DNA of 64,000 bases, from NCBI GenBank assembly GCA_014695255.1, contig JACJNX010000010.1, forward strand, positions 91,175 through 155,174, in the 5' to 3' direction. The notes under the pieces are model-generated. The model worked only from the letters and a program-made list of their open reading frames with translations, ran no database searches and was not told the origin of the DNA. The position numbers and the translations under genes are program-made. How positions within the stretch are numbered: position 1 is the stretch's first letter; every line of letters begins with the position of its first letter. This DNA is from Cyanobacteria bacterium FACHB-63. Lineage in GTDB: Bacteria > Cyanobacteriota > Cyanobacteriia > Leptolyngbyales > Leptolyngbyaceae. Below are positions 1 through 9,734 of the stretch, piece by piece.

Positions 1-1
1 C

Positions 2-1279
2 TCGCCAAAGAATCGCAAGCTTTGGATTAGCTTATTTTGCACGGGTCTTTTAACCGCGGGTGGGTTTGGCTTCTGGCGCATTCTCAATCCGGAGGGAGAA
101 AAACCCGCTGTTGCACAATCCCAAGGACAACCCCCAAGAGCCGTTGAAACCACTCGTCTTGGCACTGGAACGCCCACTCGAACGGTGCAGCTTTTAGGTC
201 AGGTCGAAACCTCCAACCAATCGACCATTCGCGCTCAAACAGGTGGAATTGTAAAGGAGATTTTTGTGCAGCCCGGTGATCAGGTTACAGCGGGCATGGA
301 GGTCGCAATTCTAGATGATTCAGACCAGCAGTTAGGCATTGCTCAAGCTCAAGCAAAATTGGCACAAGAACGCAGCAATTTGGCGCGGTTGCAGGCAGGA
401 ACGCGATCGGAGGTGATTGCCCAACGTCAAGCGGCAGTCAATTCAGCCAAAGCAAGAGAACGAGAAGCAAAAGACAATCTGAGGCGGACTTCGGCGCTGG
501 TCAGAGAAGGAGCCATTTCGCAACGATTGTTAGTCGAAGCGCGATCGCAAGTCGATCAGGCAACGGGACAAAGACTTGCGGCACAAGCGAGTTTAGCGGA
601 GGCGAAAGCAGGTCCAATTCGTGAAGAAATCGAGGCGCAACAGGCAACAGTCGCAGCAGCTCAAGCAACGGTAAATCAAGCACAACTGGCGCAAAGACGG
701 ACTCAAATTGTCGCCACCGCATCCGGGGTGGTGCAGACGCGCCATGTTAGCCGTGGAGATTTAGTCCAGAGTTCTGGGCAGGTTGTGACGCTGGTTGCAG
801 GTGGAAAAATCGATGTCTTCTTGGAGTTGCCGGAAGAGTTGAGCGGAAAAGTGACACCAGGAATGCCGATCGCACTCACCACTCGCTCTTTACCCCAGTG
901 GAAACAGCAAACTTCGATTACTGCCGTGGTTCCTTCCGCTGATGCGACTTCTAGAAGACAGCGCGTTCGAGTCCAAATCTCCAATCCGCCCAAGGGACTA
1001 TTGTCGGGAATGGCGATCGCAGGTGCATTGACGCTGCCTACCAATCAAGACAGCTTTGTCGTATCGCGCGATGCGCTCACGCGACGACGCAATCAATGGT
1101 TTGTGTTTACGATCGCCGACAACAAAGCCAAGCCGATTTCGGTTGAGCTGGTCACTGATATGGGTGAACAGGTCGCGATTTTTAGTCCGGCGCTGCGATC
1201 GGGACAAGAAATCGTCCTGCGAGGCGGCGATGGCTTGAATGAGGATGCCCCCGTGAAGATTGTGGGAGGCGCGTCGTGA
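2..1279 (+). CDS. RND efflux periplasmic adaptor (HlyD/MFP family), 5' partial
   Basis: Membrane-fusion adaptor linking an inner-membrane RND pump to the outer membrane. The frame is open from base 2, so the true start lies before the window. Codons before position 185 read through an N-terminal hydrophobic anchor (about residues 6-26) and a Gln/Pro-rich linker, so the GTG at 185 is internal. Next come a biotinyl-lipoyl-like half (GGIVKEIFVQPGDQV), a long Ala/Gln/Arg-rich alpha-helical hairpin, the second lipoyl half and beta-barrel domains. The stop overlaps the start of the pump gene by four bases (GTGA), showing translational coupling. The substrate is unknown. Confidence 0.9.
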   Translation, partial: SPKNRKLWISLFCTGLLTAGGFGFWRILNPEGEKPAVAQSQGQPPRAVETTRLGTGTPTRTVQLLGQVETSNQSTIRAQTGGIVKEIFVQPGDQVTAGMEVAILDDSDQQLGIAQAQAKLAQERSNLARLQAGTRSEVIAQRQAAVNSAKAREREAKDNLRRTSALVREGAISQRLLVEARSQVDQATGQRLAAQASLAEAKAGPIREEIEAQQATVAAAQATVNQAQLAQRRTQIVATASGVVQTRHVSRGDLVQSSGQVVTLVAGGKIDVFLELPEELSGKVTPGMPIALTTRSLPQWKQQTSITAVVPSADATSRRQRVRVQISNPPKGLLSGMAIAGALTLPTNQDSFVVSRDALTRRRNQWFVFTIADNKAKPISVELVTDMGEQVAIFSPALRSGQEIVLRGGDGLNEDAPVKIVGGAS

Positions 1280-4200
1280 AGTTAATCGAAACTGCGGTTC
1301 GCTGGCGACATGGAACGTTTGTGCTGTTCTGTTTGCTGGCAATCCTCGGCGTGTTTTCGCTGTTTCGATTGCCGCTAGAGTTACAGCCTGGTGGCGATCG
1401 TCCAGAAATTACCATCAATACTGGATATCCGGGAGCCGCACCCGCAGAAGTGGAAGATTTGATCACGCGCCCGATCGAAGAGCAGATGGAAGAAGTGCTG
1501 GGCGTAAAAGAGATCAGCAGTGCATCCCGTCCAGGGCGCAGTTCGATCACGCTCACTTTTAAGGAAGGTACGAACGTCGAGAATCGACTGGTCGATGTGC
1601 TAAATCGATTGCAGCAGGTTGCCAGTCTGCCACCGGAAGCGCTCGAATCCAATGTGGAATTGGTCGGGGGCAATAGCTCTCCGATGATGTGGATTCCGTT
1701 TGATACGCAGCCCGGCTTTGAACCCGATCCTGATCGCTACCGCGATTTAGCAGAAGAGATTGTTTTACCGAGATTGCGGCGGGTTCAAGGAGTCGGACAG
1801 TTTATCGTTTCTGGCGGTCGGCAGCGAGAAGTTGAGGTTCGAGTTGATCCGAAAGCGATCGCTGATCGGAACTTGACGATTGGCGATGTCGTGCGAGTGC
1901 TGCGGGAAAATAACCGTGATATTCGGGGCGGTCCCTTAGAGTTAGGGCGGCGAGAGTATCGAGTGAGAACCCTGAGCCGATCGCAAGATATTGAACAGAT
2001 TGCAGGCTTTGTGCTGCGGCGGGATGCTGGAGGAACGGTCTACATTCGCGATGTCGCTAAGGTAGAAATGGGGCGCAAGATTCGCGACAGTGCCCTGCTG
2101 TTTAACGATAAACCTGCGGTCGCCGTTGGCATTATTCGGCAGGTCGGAGCAAACGTTCCTGAGATTTCCAAAGGAGTCAGGCAAGCGATCGCCGAACTTC
2201 AAGCCCAGTTTGATCAGCAGAAAGAAGGCATTCGATTCGTTTATAACTATGACGAGAACGAATACGTTAGCCAAGCGGTTAACTTTGTGCAAGAAAATCT
2301 GATCGCTGGAGCGGTACTTGCGACGATCGTATTAGTGTTATTTCTTGGTTCAATGCGAACCGTTGCGGTAATTGCGATTACGATTCCGATTGCATCCGTG
2401 ATGATTTTCATTGTGATGTCTTGGCTGGGCCGATCGCTGAATATTATTAGCCTAGCTGGAATTGCATTTTCCGTTGGCATGGTCGTGGATAACTCGATCG
2501 TTGTGATTGAAAACATCTTTACGCACATGCAGCGTGGAGAAAGTGCATTTCGAGCCGCAATCACAGCAACTCAAGAGGTTTGGGGCGCGATGCTTGGATC
2601 GACGCTAACAAACGTCGTCGTCTTTATTCCGCTGTTAATGGTGACGGGTGAAGCCGGACAGCTTTATGCAGATATGGCAATTACCATGTCTTGCTCCGCC
2701 ATCTTTTCTTTGTTTGCTGCGATCACGCTCGTCCCCATGCTTTCTGGATTGTTTCTAAAAGAATCAGAGGCAATGCAAATGCTTGAAGGCGGCGAATATC
2801 GCGGGGGTAACTGGCTTGAGCGCTCAGTTGCCAAAACATCTGCCGCCTTTCGACAAATCCAAGGAAAGTTTGAGCATTTCCTAGCCAGAACCGTTCGCTG
2901 GTCGCTCGGTCGTCACCACATGGGACGGCGATTACTTGTTTTAGCAATTCCGGTTTCTCTATTGTTTGCGAGTTTCTTTTTATTGCCTCCTGCTGACTAT
3001 CTTCCAGAGGGCAATCGCAACCAGATTCAGTGGCGCGTTGAGCCGCTACCGGGAACGAGCATTGCAGAAGCGATCGAGCAGTCTAAACCTGTACGAGAAT
3101 TTGTCCGCGCTCAGCCCGAAGTCGATCGCGTTATGTTTATCGATCGTCCGGGCGCATTGAGAGCGATCTCGGCAATTCTAAAACCTGAATTTGCCACAAC
3201 CCGCGGACTAGCAGAGATGGTGAACCGCTTCCGGGCAGCGAGTAACAATTTTGCGGGCTATCGATTTATGGTTCCGATTCGTCCCTCGATTTTCCGCGAT
3301 CCGGGCAAAGAATTTGAAGTCGATATCGTGGGCACCGATTTGAACCAGATCGAGCAAATCGATCGCGAGATTTCAAGCAAACTACGCGCTATCAATGGAA
3401 TTCGCAATGTGCGATCGAACTTTGTGGTCGGTGCTGGCGAATTGCAAGTGATTCCTAATCGAGAACGACTGGCAGAAGTTGGACTCTCGGAATCTGAGAT
3501 TGGTTCGATGGTGGAAACGGCGCTCGGTGGCAGGCTAGCTTCTAAGTTCATCGATGGTAAAGAAGAACTCGATGTCTCGGTAGAACTGCAAAATACCTTC
3601 GTTCAAACCCCAGAGCAGTTGCGGCAATTGCCCCTATTTGCAAGGGGTAAACGCATTCAGCTTGGAGATGTAGCTGAAGTTAGAGAAGCGACTGGAGCCG
3701 ACGTGATTAATCACACTGATTTAGAGCGATCGGTTACGCTAACAGCTTCTTTGGCAGACGCGGCTCCTTTAAGCGCGATCGTCGATCAAGTGAAGCGCGA
3801 GATTCTCGCTCCAGCGCAGGCAAATCTACCCGCAGGCTACCGCCTAGCATTGGCGGGAACGGCTGACCAACTGGCAACAACAGTGTCCCAATTAACAGCC
3901 GCATTCGCGTTTGCTGTCGTGATTACTTATCTATTGCTGGTTGCGTTATATCGATCGTTTCTCTATCCCGTCGTGATCATGGCAACGGTTCCGATGGGGA
4001 TGAGTGGCGCTCTATTGAGCCTGGTTCTTGTGAATCAAATTCCCGGTATGTCTGTGCCCTTGGATATGATTACCGCTTTAGGATTTGTGATTTTGACTGG
4101 AATTGTGGTGAATAACGCAATTTTGCTGGTCGATCGCGCCTTGCAGCTTCAGCAAGAGGGAGAAGATTACGATTCCTCGTTGTTAAGTGCGACCAAGGAT

Positions 4201-4461
4201 CGACTGAGAGCTATTTTCATGTCGGCGGGAACGAGCGTTTTGGGAATGCTGCCGCTTGCAGTGTTACCCGGTCAAGGGTCAGAGCTTTATCAAGGTTTAG
4301 GGATTGTTCTCACCGGCGGATTAACTTTCTCGACTGTGTTAACTCCAACAGTAGTGCCAGCGTTGATGGGACTACTGCGCGACTTTTCGGGAAAGCGATC
4401 GGCTCCAATTCCAATTGCTGAAATTGCGCATACCAAGCAGGTTGGCACGATAGAGCGTTAA
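1276..4461 (+). CDS. RND family multidrug/solute efflux permease (AcrB-like)
   Basis: Proton-driven inner-membrane exporter of 1061 residues, normal for the AcrB/HAE superfamily. It has an N-terminal membrane helix, two large periplasmic loops (about residues 40-330 and 560-860) and two blocks of transmembrane helices. The TM4 motif reads GMVVDNSIVVIENIF: the first of the two AcrB aspartates is kept and the second is Asn, a common variant. TM10 carries GIVVNNAILLVDRA. The GTG start overlaps the adaptor stop. No outer-membrane TolC-like gene is visible nearby, so the third component is probably encoded elsewhere. Confidence 0.93.
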   Translation: MKLIETAVRWRHGTFVLFCLLAILGVFSLFRLPLELQPGGDRPEITINTGYPGAAPAEVEDLITRPIEEQMEEVLGVKEISSASRPGRSSITLTFKEGTNVENRLVDVLNRLQQVASLPPEALESNVELVGGNSSPMMWIPFDTQPGFEPDPDRYRDLAEEIVLPRLRRVQGVGQFIVSGGRQREVEVRVDPKAIADRNLTIGDVVRVLRENNRDIRGGPLELGRREYRVRTLSRSQDIEQIAGFVLRRDAGGTVYIRDVAKVEMGRKIRDSALLFNDKPAVAVGIIRQVGANVPEISKGVRQAIAELQAQFDQQKEGIRFVYNYDENEYVSQAVNFVQENLIAGAVLATIVLVLFLGSMRTVAVIAITIPIASVMIFIVMSWLGRSLNIISLAGIAFSVGMVVDNSIVVIENIFTHMQRGESAFRAAITATQEVWGAMLGSTLTNVVVFIPLLMVTGEAGQLYADMAITMSCSAIFSLFAAITLVPMLSGLFLKESEAMQMLEGGEYRGGNWLERSVAKTSAAFRQIQGKFEHFLARTVRWSLGRHHMGRRLLVLAIPVSLLFASFFLLPPADYLPEGNRNQIQWRVEPLPGTSIAEAIEQSKPVREFVRAQPEVDRVMFIDRPGALRAISAILKPEFATTRGLAEMVNRFRAASNNFAGYRFMVPIRPSIFRDPGKEFEVDIVGTDLNQIEQIDREISSKLRAINGIRNVRSNFVVGAGELQVIPNRERLAEVGLSESEIGSMVETALGGRLASKFIDGKEELDVSVELQNTFVQTPEQLRQLPLFARGKRIQLGDVAEVREATGADVINHTDLERSVTLTASLADAAPLSAIVDQVKREILAPAQANLPAGYRLALAGTADQLATTVSQLTAAFAFAVVITYLLLVALYRSFLYPVVIMATVPMGMSGALLSLVLVNQIPGMSVPLDMITALGFVILTGIVVNNAILLVDRALQLQQEGEDYDSSLLSATKDRLRAIFMSAGTSVLGMLPLAVLPGQGSELYQGLGIVLTGGLTFSTVLTPTVVPALMGLLRDFSGKRSAPIPIAEIAHTKQVGTIER

Positions 4462-4506
4462 CCAGCATCGGATGAAATAGAGACTCTATGCTTCTGCAAT
4501 TTATCG

Positions 4507-4535
4507 TTTAAATCTGGCTACCGATGTGCTATCAT
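4507..4535 (+). promoter_or_regulatory. Possible promoter of tRNA-Pro
   Basis: A TTTAAA box (4507-4512) lies 17 bases before TATCAT (4530-4535), and the tRNA begins 33 bases later. Both boxes depart from consensus at two positions or fewer. Plausible but weak. Confidence 0.3.
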
Positions 4536-4567
4536 AAGCACTGCCGCTTAAGCGAGCAAAAGAAGAT

Positions 4568-4641
4568 CGGGGCGTAGCGCAGCTTGGTAGCGCACTACTT
4601 TGGGGTAGTAGGGGTCGTGGGTTCAAATCCCGCCGCTCCGA
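4568..4641 (+). tRNA. tRNA-Pro(GGG)
   Basis: The cloverleaf can be drawn by eye. The acceptor CGGGGCG pairs with CGCTCCG (one G-U). The D arm contains AGCGCAGCTTGGTAGCGC. The anticodon stem CTACT/AGTAG holds loop TTGGGGT, giving anticodon GGG. The T arm is GTGGG-TTCAAAT-CCCGC, and the discriminator is A. CCA is not encoded. A strong hairpin terminator follows seven bases later. Confidence 0.95.
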
Positions 4642-4647
4642 TTCGCT

Positions 4648-4690
4648 AGGAGGGTCGAAACTAAAAAGTTTCGACCCTCCTTTGCTTTTA
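4648..4690 (+). terminator. Rho-independent terminator after tRNA-Pro
   Basis: A perfect 15-bp stem: arm 4648-4662 (AGGAGGGTCGAAACT), AAAA loop, arm 4667-4681, followed by a T-rich stretch (TTGCTTTT). Its position right after the tRNA makes it the tRNA's terminator. The rest of the gap up to 4874 shows nothing else I can support. Confidence 0.85.
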
Positions 4691-4874
4691 GTACGATCGT
4701 GGGCTTGCCGTAGACTAGCTGATGGATCTGGATCAGTTTTAACGATTGTTGTCTTAGCTGTTGGAGTTCAACAAACGCAAAGATGGCAGAGTACTCTGCT
4801 GAAACGATTACTTGAAGATTGAGCGCGATTCTCCCCAGAATCATAGAATAGCTTGAGCCTTTCGCCTTAATTCT

Positions 4875-5678
4875 ATGAACTCTCGTCAATTAGAAATCTT
4901 CCTCGACATTGCTACCGAAGCTGCCCTTGCTGCTGGAGCCGTTCTGCAAACGCATTGGGGCAAACTTGAAGACATTCGCGAAAAAGGTCGTCCCGGAGAT
5001 TTAGTCACCGAAGCTGATCGCGCTGCTGAAGATGCGGTTCTCTCGGTTCTCAAGCGTCATGTCCCAGAGCATTCAATCTTGGCAGAAGAATCTGGGCAAT
5101 TGGGCGATCGCTCTAGTGAATTTCTCTGGGCGATCGATCCGCTCGATGGTACGACAAATTACGCTCATCAATATCCGTTCGTTGCGGTTTCGATCGGCTT
5201 ACTGATCGAAGGAGTACCGCAGGTGGGTGTGGTATTTAATCCGATCCATCAGGAGCTATTTCGTGCGGCAAAAGGATTAGGGGCGACTTGCAACCGGCGA
5301 TCGATTCGCGTGTCCTCTACAACTGAACTAGAAAGAAGCTTGCTGGTGACGGGATTTGCTTACGATCGTCGCCAAACTCCAGACACAAACTATCCAGAAT
5401 TCGCGCATCTGACACACCTTACTCAAGGCGTTCGACGGGATGGAGCCGCCGCACTCGACCTCGCTTATGTGGCAGCCGGTCGATTCGATGGATATTGGGA
5501 GCGGGGATTATCGGTCTGGGACATCGCCGCCGGAATTGTTCTCGTCGAAGAAGCAGGCGGCAAAGTGACTGCTTATGACCAAACTTCTATGGAGCTTTCG
5601 TCCGGAAGAATTCTTGCCACGAATGGAAGAATTCACGATCGTCTCAGCGCTGAACTGCTGCACGTTCAAGCCCGTTGA
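4875..5678 (+). CDS. Inositol monophosphatase family protein (SuhB-like)
   Basis: Mg-dependent phosphatase of 267 residues, the usual length for the family. Metal-site motifs are complete: LAEESG at about residues 69-74, DPLDGTT at 88-94, and WDIAAG near 217. Cyanobacterial homologues hydrolyse inositol-1-phosphate and sometimes other sugar phosphates or NADP, so the substrate cannot be fixed from sequence. Start at ATG 4875; no strong Shine-Dalgarno is visible. It is preceded by the tRNA terminator and followed by a separate transcription unit. Confidence 0.9.
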   Translation: MNSRQLEIFLDIATEAALAAGAVLQTHWGKLEDIREKGRPGDLVTEADRAAEDAVLSVLKRHVPEHSILAEESGQLGDRSSEFLWAIDPLDGTTNYAHQYPFVAVSIGLLIEGVPQVGVVFNPIHQELFRAAKGLGATCNRRSIRVSSTTELERSLLVTGFAYDRRQTPDTNYPEFAHLTHLTQGVRRDGAAALDLAYVAAGRFDGYWERGLSVWDIAAGIVLVEEAGGKVTAYDQTSMELSSGRILATNGRIHDRLSAELLHVQAR

Positions 5679-5744
5679 TAACCTAAAATTAACAGTCCTA
5701 TCTCAATTTTGAGACTTGTAAACGAGAATCGATCGCAGCAGAAT

Positions 5745-5769
5745 CCATTTAACAAATGGCTCCTATAAT
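5745..5769 (+). promoter_or_regulatory. Palindrome next to a TATAAT box upstream of the 7TM-HD gene
   Basis: A consensus -10 box TATAAT lies at 5764-5769. Just upstream, in the -35 zone, is the palindrome CCATTT-aac-AAATGG (5745-5759). No clear TTGACA box is seen, so the promoter may depend on an activator. The site is inferred from sequence only. Confidence 0.35.
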
Positions 5770-5831
5770 GGGTCGAGAGGTCATGTGCGATCGCAAAACA
5801 ACACAAGTCCCGACAGGTGGTGATCAGCGTG

Positions 5832-8183
5832 ATGAATTCCCTTCGCTCTTGGATGCAACAATTTCAGCGAATTTGTAGCGAAGGAGAAAAACATCTCCAT
5901 CACTCTGCCTCCGTGCGATCGCTCAAGCGCGTCAGCGGGCTGCGAAAACAACTTGCGCATAAGCCTGCGATTCCAACTCCCGTACTGATTCTCGCTACTT
6001 CGATCGTATTTACAGGCGCATTGGGGCGACAGTTTTATAATCAGCCCCGGTTGAGCGTGGGCAAAATCGCCCCTGAAATGATCAAGGCTCCCAGCGATGC
6101 TGCCGTTGAAAATAAAGAAGCGACTGAGGAACGGCGCAGAACTGCCCGCGATACTCTAATGCCAATGCTAAGACTGGATGCGATAGCCTCCGATCAGTCT
6201 CGACAAGCTGTACAAGCTCAGTTAGCAAAAGGAGTCATATTGCGGCAGCAGCTTGGACAATTTCCATACATTGAATCGCAAATACTTTCAGAACCGTCTC
6301 AGCAATACTTACGCAAAGCGAAAGATTGGGAATGGGAATTGGTGATTGCTGCCACTCAGGATCGCACGAATCACCTGAGCAGTCGGTTAAATGATGCCAT
6401 TCAGCGCCAAGCGACGATCGAACTTATCCGCTACCGCAATCAAAATTCAGCCGAGCGTCTATCTAGCCTGATTCGTCAGATTACGATGGTGCGGCAACGC
6501 TATGCGACGACGATCGGTCTGATTCAGCCGCCGTATGATTCGACGATGCTAGAGATTTCTGATTCGACGTGGCAGAAGACCCAGAGCGAAGTCATGCAGA
6601 TTGTCGATCGAATGCTAGCGCAAGGGATTGCACCTGGACTGTCCCCAGACCAGCTTGAAACCGCGATCGAGCTTAACGTCGAAGACACAATGCCACCAGA
6701 AACTAGAGCGATCGTGACGAAAGTGTTGCTGGCTTCGCTAAAGCCGAATTTAACGCGAGATGATGCACAAACTCATGTGCAAGCTGAAAAAGCGGCGCAA
6801 GAAGTTAAACCCGTGATGATCGAAGTCCAGCGGGGAGAAACGATCGTCACCAGTGGACAGGTTATTTCAGCCCGTGATTTCATTTTGTTGGACTACTTCA
6901 ATCTGAGTCGGCGCGAAACTAATTGGTTTGGTCTGATTGTGTTTGGTGGATTAGTTACCGGAACAGTCACAATCTTTTGGAGATTAGAGCAGCGCTATCA
7001 TCCCAAAGGGCTACGATATCGAGACTATTGGCTGGTGGGATTGATGTGCCTTAGTACCCCATTGATGGTGATGATCAATGCACCTTCGACCAATTTACCT
7101 GCGATCGGGTTTTTGATGGGCACGTTTTACGGCTCGGTGTTAGCAGTGACCGGAGTAGGATTGCTGACGGTGATGTTACCGATCGGCATGGGATTGAGTG
7201 CAATGCAATGGATTCCCAGTGCAGCAGCCGGATTAATTGTGGCAGCTTTGGCAGAGCGAGTGCGATCGCGTGAGGAGTTAGCTTTACTAGGATTAGGGGT
7301 AGGACTGACTCAAGGATTGCTCTATCTGTTGTTAGGTGCAGTGTCGGGAATGAGTTTGTATGGTCTGCTCGGTCGGGTCGCACTTGAAGCATTGTTAGGG
7401 TTAGCTTGGAGCATTGTCGCGATCGGGATTAGTCCTTATCTAGAGCACTTGTTTGATGTTGTCACCACTTTACGATTGGTTGAACTTGCAAATCCTAATC
7501 GATCCTTGCTCAAACGCTTAGCTGCTGAGACTCCTGGAACCTTTCAGCACACAATGTTTGTGGCAAATCTCGCGGAAGCGGCAGCACGAGAATTAGGCTG
7601 CAATGTTGAACTCACTAGAGCCGGAACGCTCTATCACGATATTGGGAAGATGCACGACCCACTCGGATTTATCGAGAATCAAATGGGTGGCGTGAATAAG
7701 CATGATGCGATCGATGACCCATGGAAAAGTGCGGCAATCATTAAAAAGCACGTCACGGAAGGAATTGTGATGGCACGTCGCGCCAGATTACCCAAGGCAG
7801 TACAAGCTTTTATTCCTGAGCATCAAGGCACGATGACGATCGCGTATTTTTACCATCAAGCCCAGCAGCGAGCAAAACTTGATCCTGAGATCAAAGTTAA
7901 TGAGGCGGATTTTCGCTATGACGGGCCTGCACCGCAGTCTCGTGAAACTGGAATTGTGATGTTAGCAGATTCTTGTGAAGCAGCTTTGCGATCGCTCAAA
8001 GATGCCACACCCGAAGAAGCTTTGAACATGATCAATAAGATCCTGGCAGCACGATGGAAAGATGGTCAGTTAGATGAATCGGGATTAACGCGATCGCAGA
8101 TGAGTACGATCGCGCACGTGTTTGTGCAAGTGTGGCAACAGTCGAATCATCAGCGCATTGTGTACCCAAAAGCCAGATCCTGA
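5832..8183 (+). CDS. 7TM-HD family HDIG phosphodiesterase (PgpH/YqfF-like)
   Basis: Membrane-bound HD-domain phosphohydrolase; relatives of this architecture (Listeria PgpH) degrade cyclic di-AMP. The protein has an N-terminal membrane helix (about residues 35-55), a long extracytoplasmic 7TMR-HDED domain (to about 345), seven closely spaced transmembrane helices (about 355-545), then a cytoplasmic HD domain. Visible metal/catalytic motifs are FQHTMFVANL, LYHDIGKM, PEHQGT and MLADSCEA. The frame opens at GTG 5817, but ATG 5832 is equally good and is used here. It stands alone, with no diadenylate cyclase nearby. Confidence 0.88.
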   Translation: MNSLRSWMQQFQRICSEGEKHLHHSASVRSLKRVSGLRKQLAHKPAIPTPVLILATSIVFTGALGRQFYNQPRLSVGKIAPEMIKAPSDAAVENKEATEERRRTARDTLMPMLRLDAIASDQSRQAVQAQLAKGVILRQQLGQFPYIESQILSEPSQQYLRKAKDWEWELVIAATQDRTNHLSSRLNDAIQRQATIELIRYRNQNSAERLSSLIRQITMVRQRYATTIGLIQPPYDSTMLEISDSTWQKTQSEVMQIVDRMLAQGIAPGLSPDQLETAIELNVEDTMPPETRAIVTKVLLASLKPNLTRDDAQTHVQAEKAAQEVKPVMIEVQRGETIVTSGQVISARDFILLDYFNLSRRETNWFGLIVFGGLVTGTVTIFWRLEQRYHPKGLRYRDYWLVGLMCLSTPLMVMINAPSTNLPAIGFLMGTFYGSVLAVTGVGLLTVMLPIGMGLSAMQWIPSAAAGLIVAALAERVRSREELALLGLGVGLTQGLLYLLLGAVSGMSLYGLLGRVALEALLGLAWSIVAIGISPYLEHLFDVVTTLRLVELANPNRSLLKRLAAETPGTFQHTMFVANLAEAAARELGCNVELTRAGTLYHDIGKMHDPLGFIENQMGGVNKHDAIDDPWKSAAIIKKHVTEGIVMARRARLPKAVQAFIPEHQGTMTIAYFYHQAQQRAKLDPEIKVNEADFRYDGPAPQSRETGIVMLADSCEAALRSLKDATPEEALNMINKILAARWKDGQLDESGLTRSQMSTIAHVFVQVWQQSNHQRIVYPKARS

Positions 8184-8295
8184 AGCCTACTTCCTGCTCT
8201 TGATAGAGGCTGCGATCGCCAAGAAAACACAGGATAGATAGTGTTTGTAACTAAAGATTAAGCGATCGCACGAATCGCCGTCAGCAGCAGAGGAT

Positions 8296-8955
8296 ATGAA
8301 ATTTCAAAACACAGACCCATCCACCCGCCAAACCCTCGGAACTCAAAGAATCGAAAATTTAGTTGATGGGGTGTTTTCAATTGTCCTGACGCTGCTCGTG
8401 CTGGATATTCAAGTGCCAAGTGCTGCGTCTGAGATGGACTTGCTCGGAAAGCTATGGGGTCTGCGAGAACATATCTTATCTTTCGTGATTAGCTTTGTTG
8501 TGCTAGGCACGTTTTGGTATGGACATACGATCGAATTCCATTTTATCCAGCGCTCCGATCGCATTCACATTGGACTGAGTTTATTGTTCCTACTCTGTAT
8601 TGCATTCATTCCGTTTTCAGCCTCTTTGATCGGAGAAGATGGACAGTTCCGATTTGCAGGGGTGGTTTACGGATTGAACTTACTTTTTACAGCAATCATG
8701 CGGTATTGGCACTGGTACTACGCCACCAATGGACATCGCCTGATTGATCCAGCAACTGATCCGCGCTTTATTTTGAAGCTTCGGCAGCGATTTCTGATGG
8801 TTCCATTTGCTTGCATCTTTGCCATCTTGGTTTCGTTGTTTAATACCCGGATTGGCTTTTTGCTGTATGTTCTCATTCCAGTGTTCTACCTTTACCGAGT
8901 GCGTGGATCGGGCATTCCTACCTCGGCAACTCCACAAACCTCCGACATCGATTGA
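8296..8955 (+). CDS. TMEM175/DUF1211 family small membrane protein (putative K+ channel)
   Basis: A 219-residue protein with six hydrophobic segments. The first carries RIENLVDGVFSIVLTLLVLD, which matches the TMEM175 signature (R, F/L-x-DG, then hydrophobic) known to line the pore of bacterial TMEM175 potassium channels. Members of this size form tetramers. An AGAGGA sequence lies just before the ATG. It converges with the next gene (five bases between stops). Family assignment is firm; channel function is inferred. Confidence 0.82.
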   Translation: MKFQNTDPSTRQTLGTQRIENLVDGVFSIVLTLLVLDIQVPSAASEMDLLGKLWGLREHILSFVISFVVLGTFWYGHTIEFHFIQRSDRIHIGLSLLFLLCIAFIPFSASLIGEDGQFRFAGVVYGLNLLFTAIMRYWHWYYATNGHRLIDPATDPRFILKLRQRFLMVPFACIFAILVSLFNTRIGFLLYVLIPVFYLYRVRGSGIPTSATPQTSDID

Positions 8956-8960
8956 ACTTA

Positions 8961-9581
8961 CTATTTCATTGCGCCCATTGTAGTTTTCCAAGCAAGCTCT
9001 TTGCACAGCACAATTAATGCTCTTTCTTCGGCTCCCTGAAATAGCTTGGATTCGATTAGTTCTTCTAGCACTTGATGGGTTAACTGTTCCGAGAACGTTC
9101 CGCCACAGTGCAGTAAATGACTGTAGTAACAGAACTGCGATCGACCCATCTTATTCAGGTGGAAGTGATAAATTTCTTCCCAATTCATCTTCTGCACAGG
9201 CGTATTCACGGGTACAACCACACGCGGAATCCCTTGAATCCCGTAAGGTTTACCATTATGGGTATCTAGCTCTCCCACTAAAACCGTCCAGAGCAATGTG
9301 CGAACTTCTTGCACTTGATCCGGCGTAAACAATGGATCAGGCTCACTGGTTAAGCGAATTCCAGAGTTAAGAAACAGTGGATTGAATAACTGTGAATTGT
9401 AAACAATTCCGACTGCCCAATGGCGTGAGCTACCTCCATTTCGCGGCTCATCTTCGAGCTTCACGAAAGTTCCAAAGCCATAATCATCAGGCAGTGGAGC
9501 TTCGGCAAAATCCATTACATCATCGACCTGCACAATGTAATCACAATGAGAATTCGACTTCACCACTTTGCCTAATCGCAT
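8961..9581 (-). CDS. Conserved cyanobacterial protein with HAS-barrel-like N-terminus
   Basis: Function unknown. The N-terminal 80 or so residues (LGKVVKSNSHCDYIVQV..., then GTFVKLED... and WAVGIVYNS) look like the small beta-barrel (HAS barrel) found at the front of HerA-type ATPases. The rest, about 120 residues, is mixed helical and has no motif I know. No P-loop is present, so it is not a HerA ATPase. A GAGGAG Shine-Dalgarno six bases before the second ATG puts the start at 9581 (206 residues) rather than at 9599. The domain comparison is my reading and is uncertain. Confidence 0.7.
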   Translation of the reverse strand: MRLGKVVKSNSHCDYIVQVDDVMDFAEAPLPDDYGFGTFVKLEDEPRNGGSSRHWAVGIVYNSQLFNPLFLNSGIRLTSEPDPLFTPDQVQEVRTLLWTVLVGELDTHNGKPYGIQGIPRVVVPVNTPVQKMNWEEIYHFHLNKMGRSQFCYYSHLLHCGGTFSEQLTHQVLEELIESKLFQGAEERALIVLCKELAWKTTMGAMK

Positions 9582-9635
9582 AGTCTTCTCCTCGCTCATT
9601 CACTGGCATTTTACAGTGATGTGAGTTTTTGTACT

Positions 9636-9648
9636 ATCAAATTTTGAT
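9636..9648. promoter_or_regulatory. 13-bp palindrome between divergent genes (leuC side)
   Basis: ATCAAA-T-TTTGAT is a perfect palindrome around a central T, lying in the 153-bp gap between the divergent HAS-barrel gene and leuC. It could be an operator for either. No regulator gene is adjacent. Confidence 0.3.
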
Positions 9649-9734
9649 CATTTTGTCCCAAACTGAATCACTCCTGTCTCTACCACTGTGCGATAAGATG
9701 AATCTTTGCTTGTATACGTCACCCCATCACTGCC

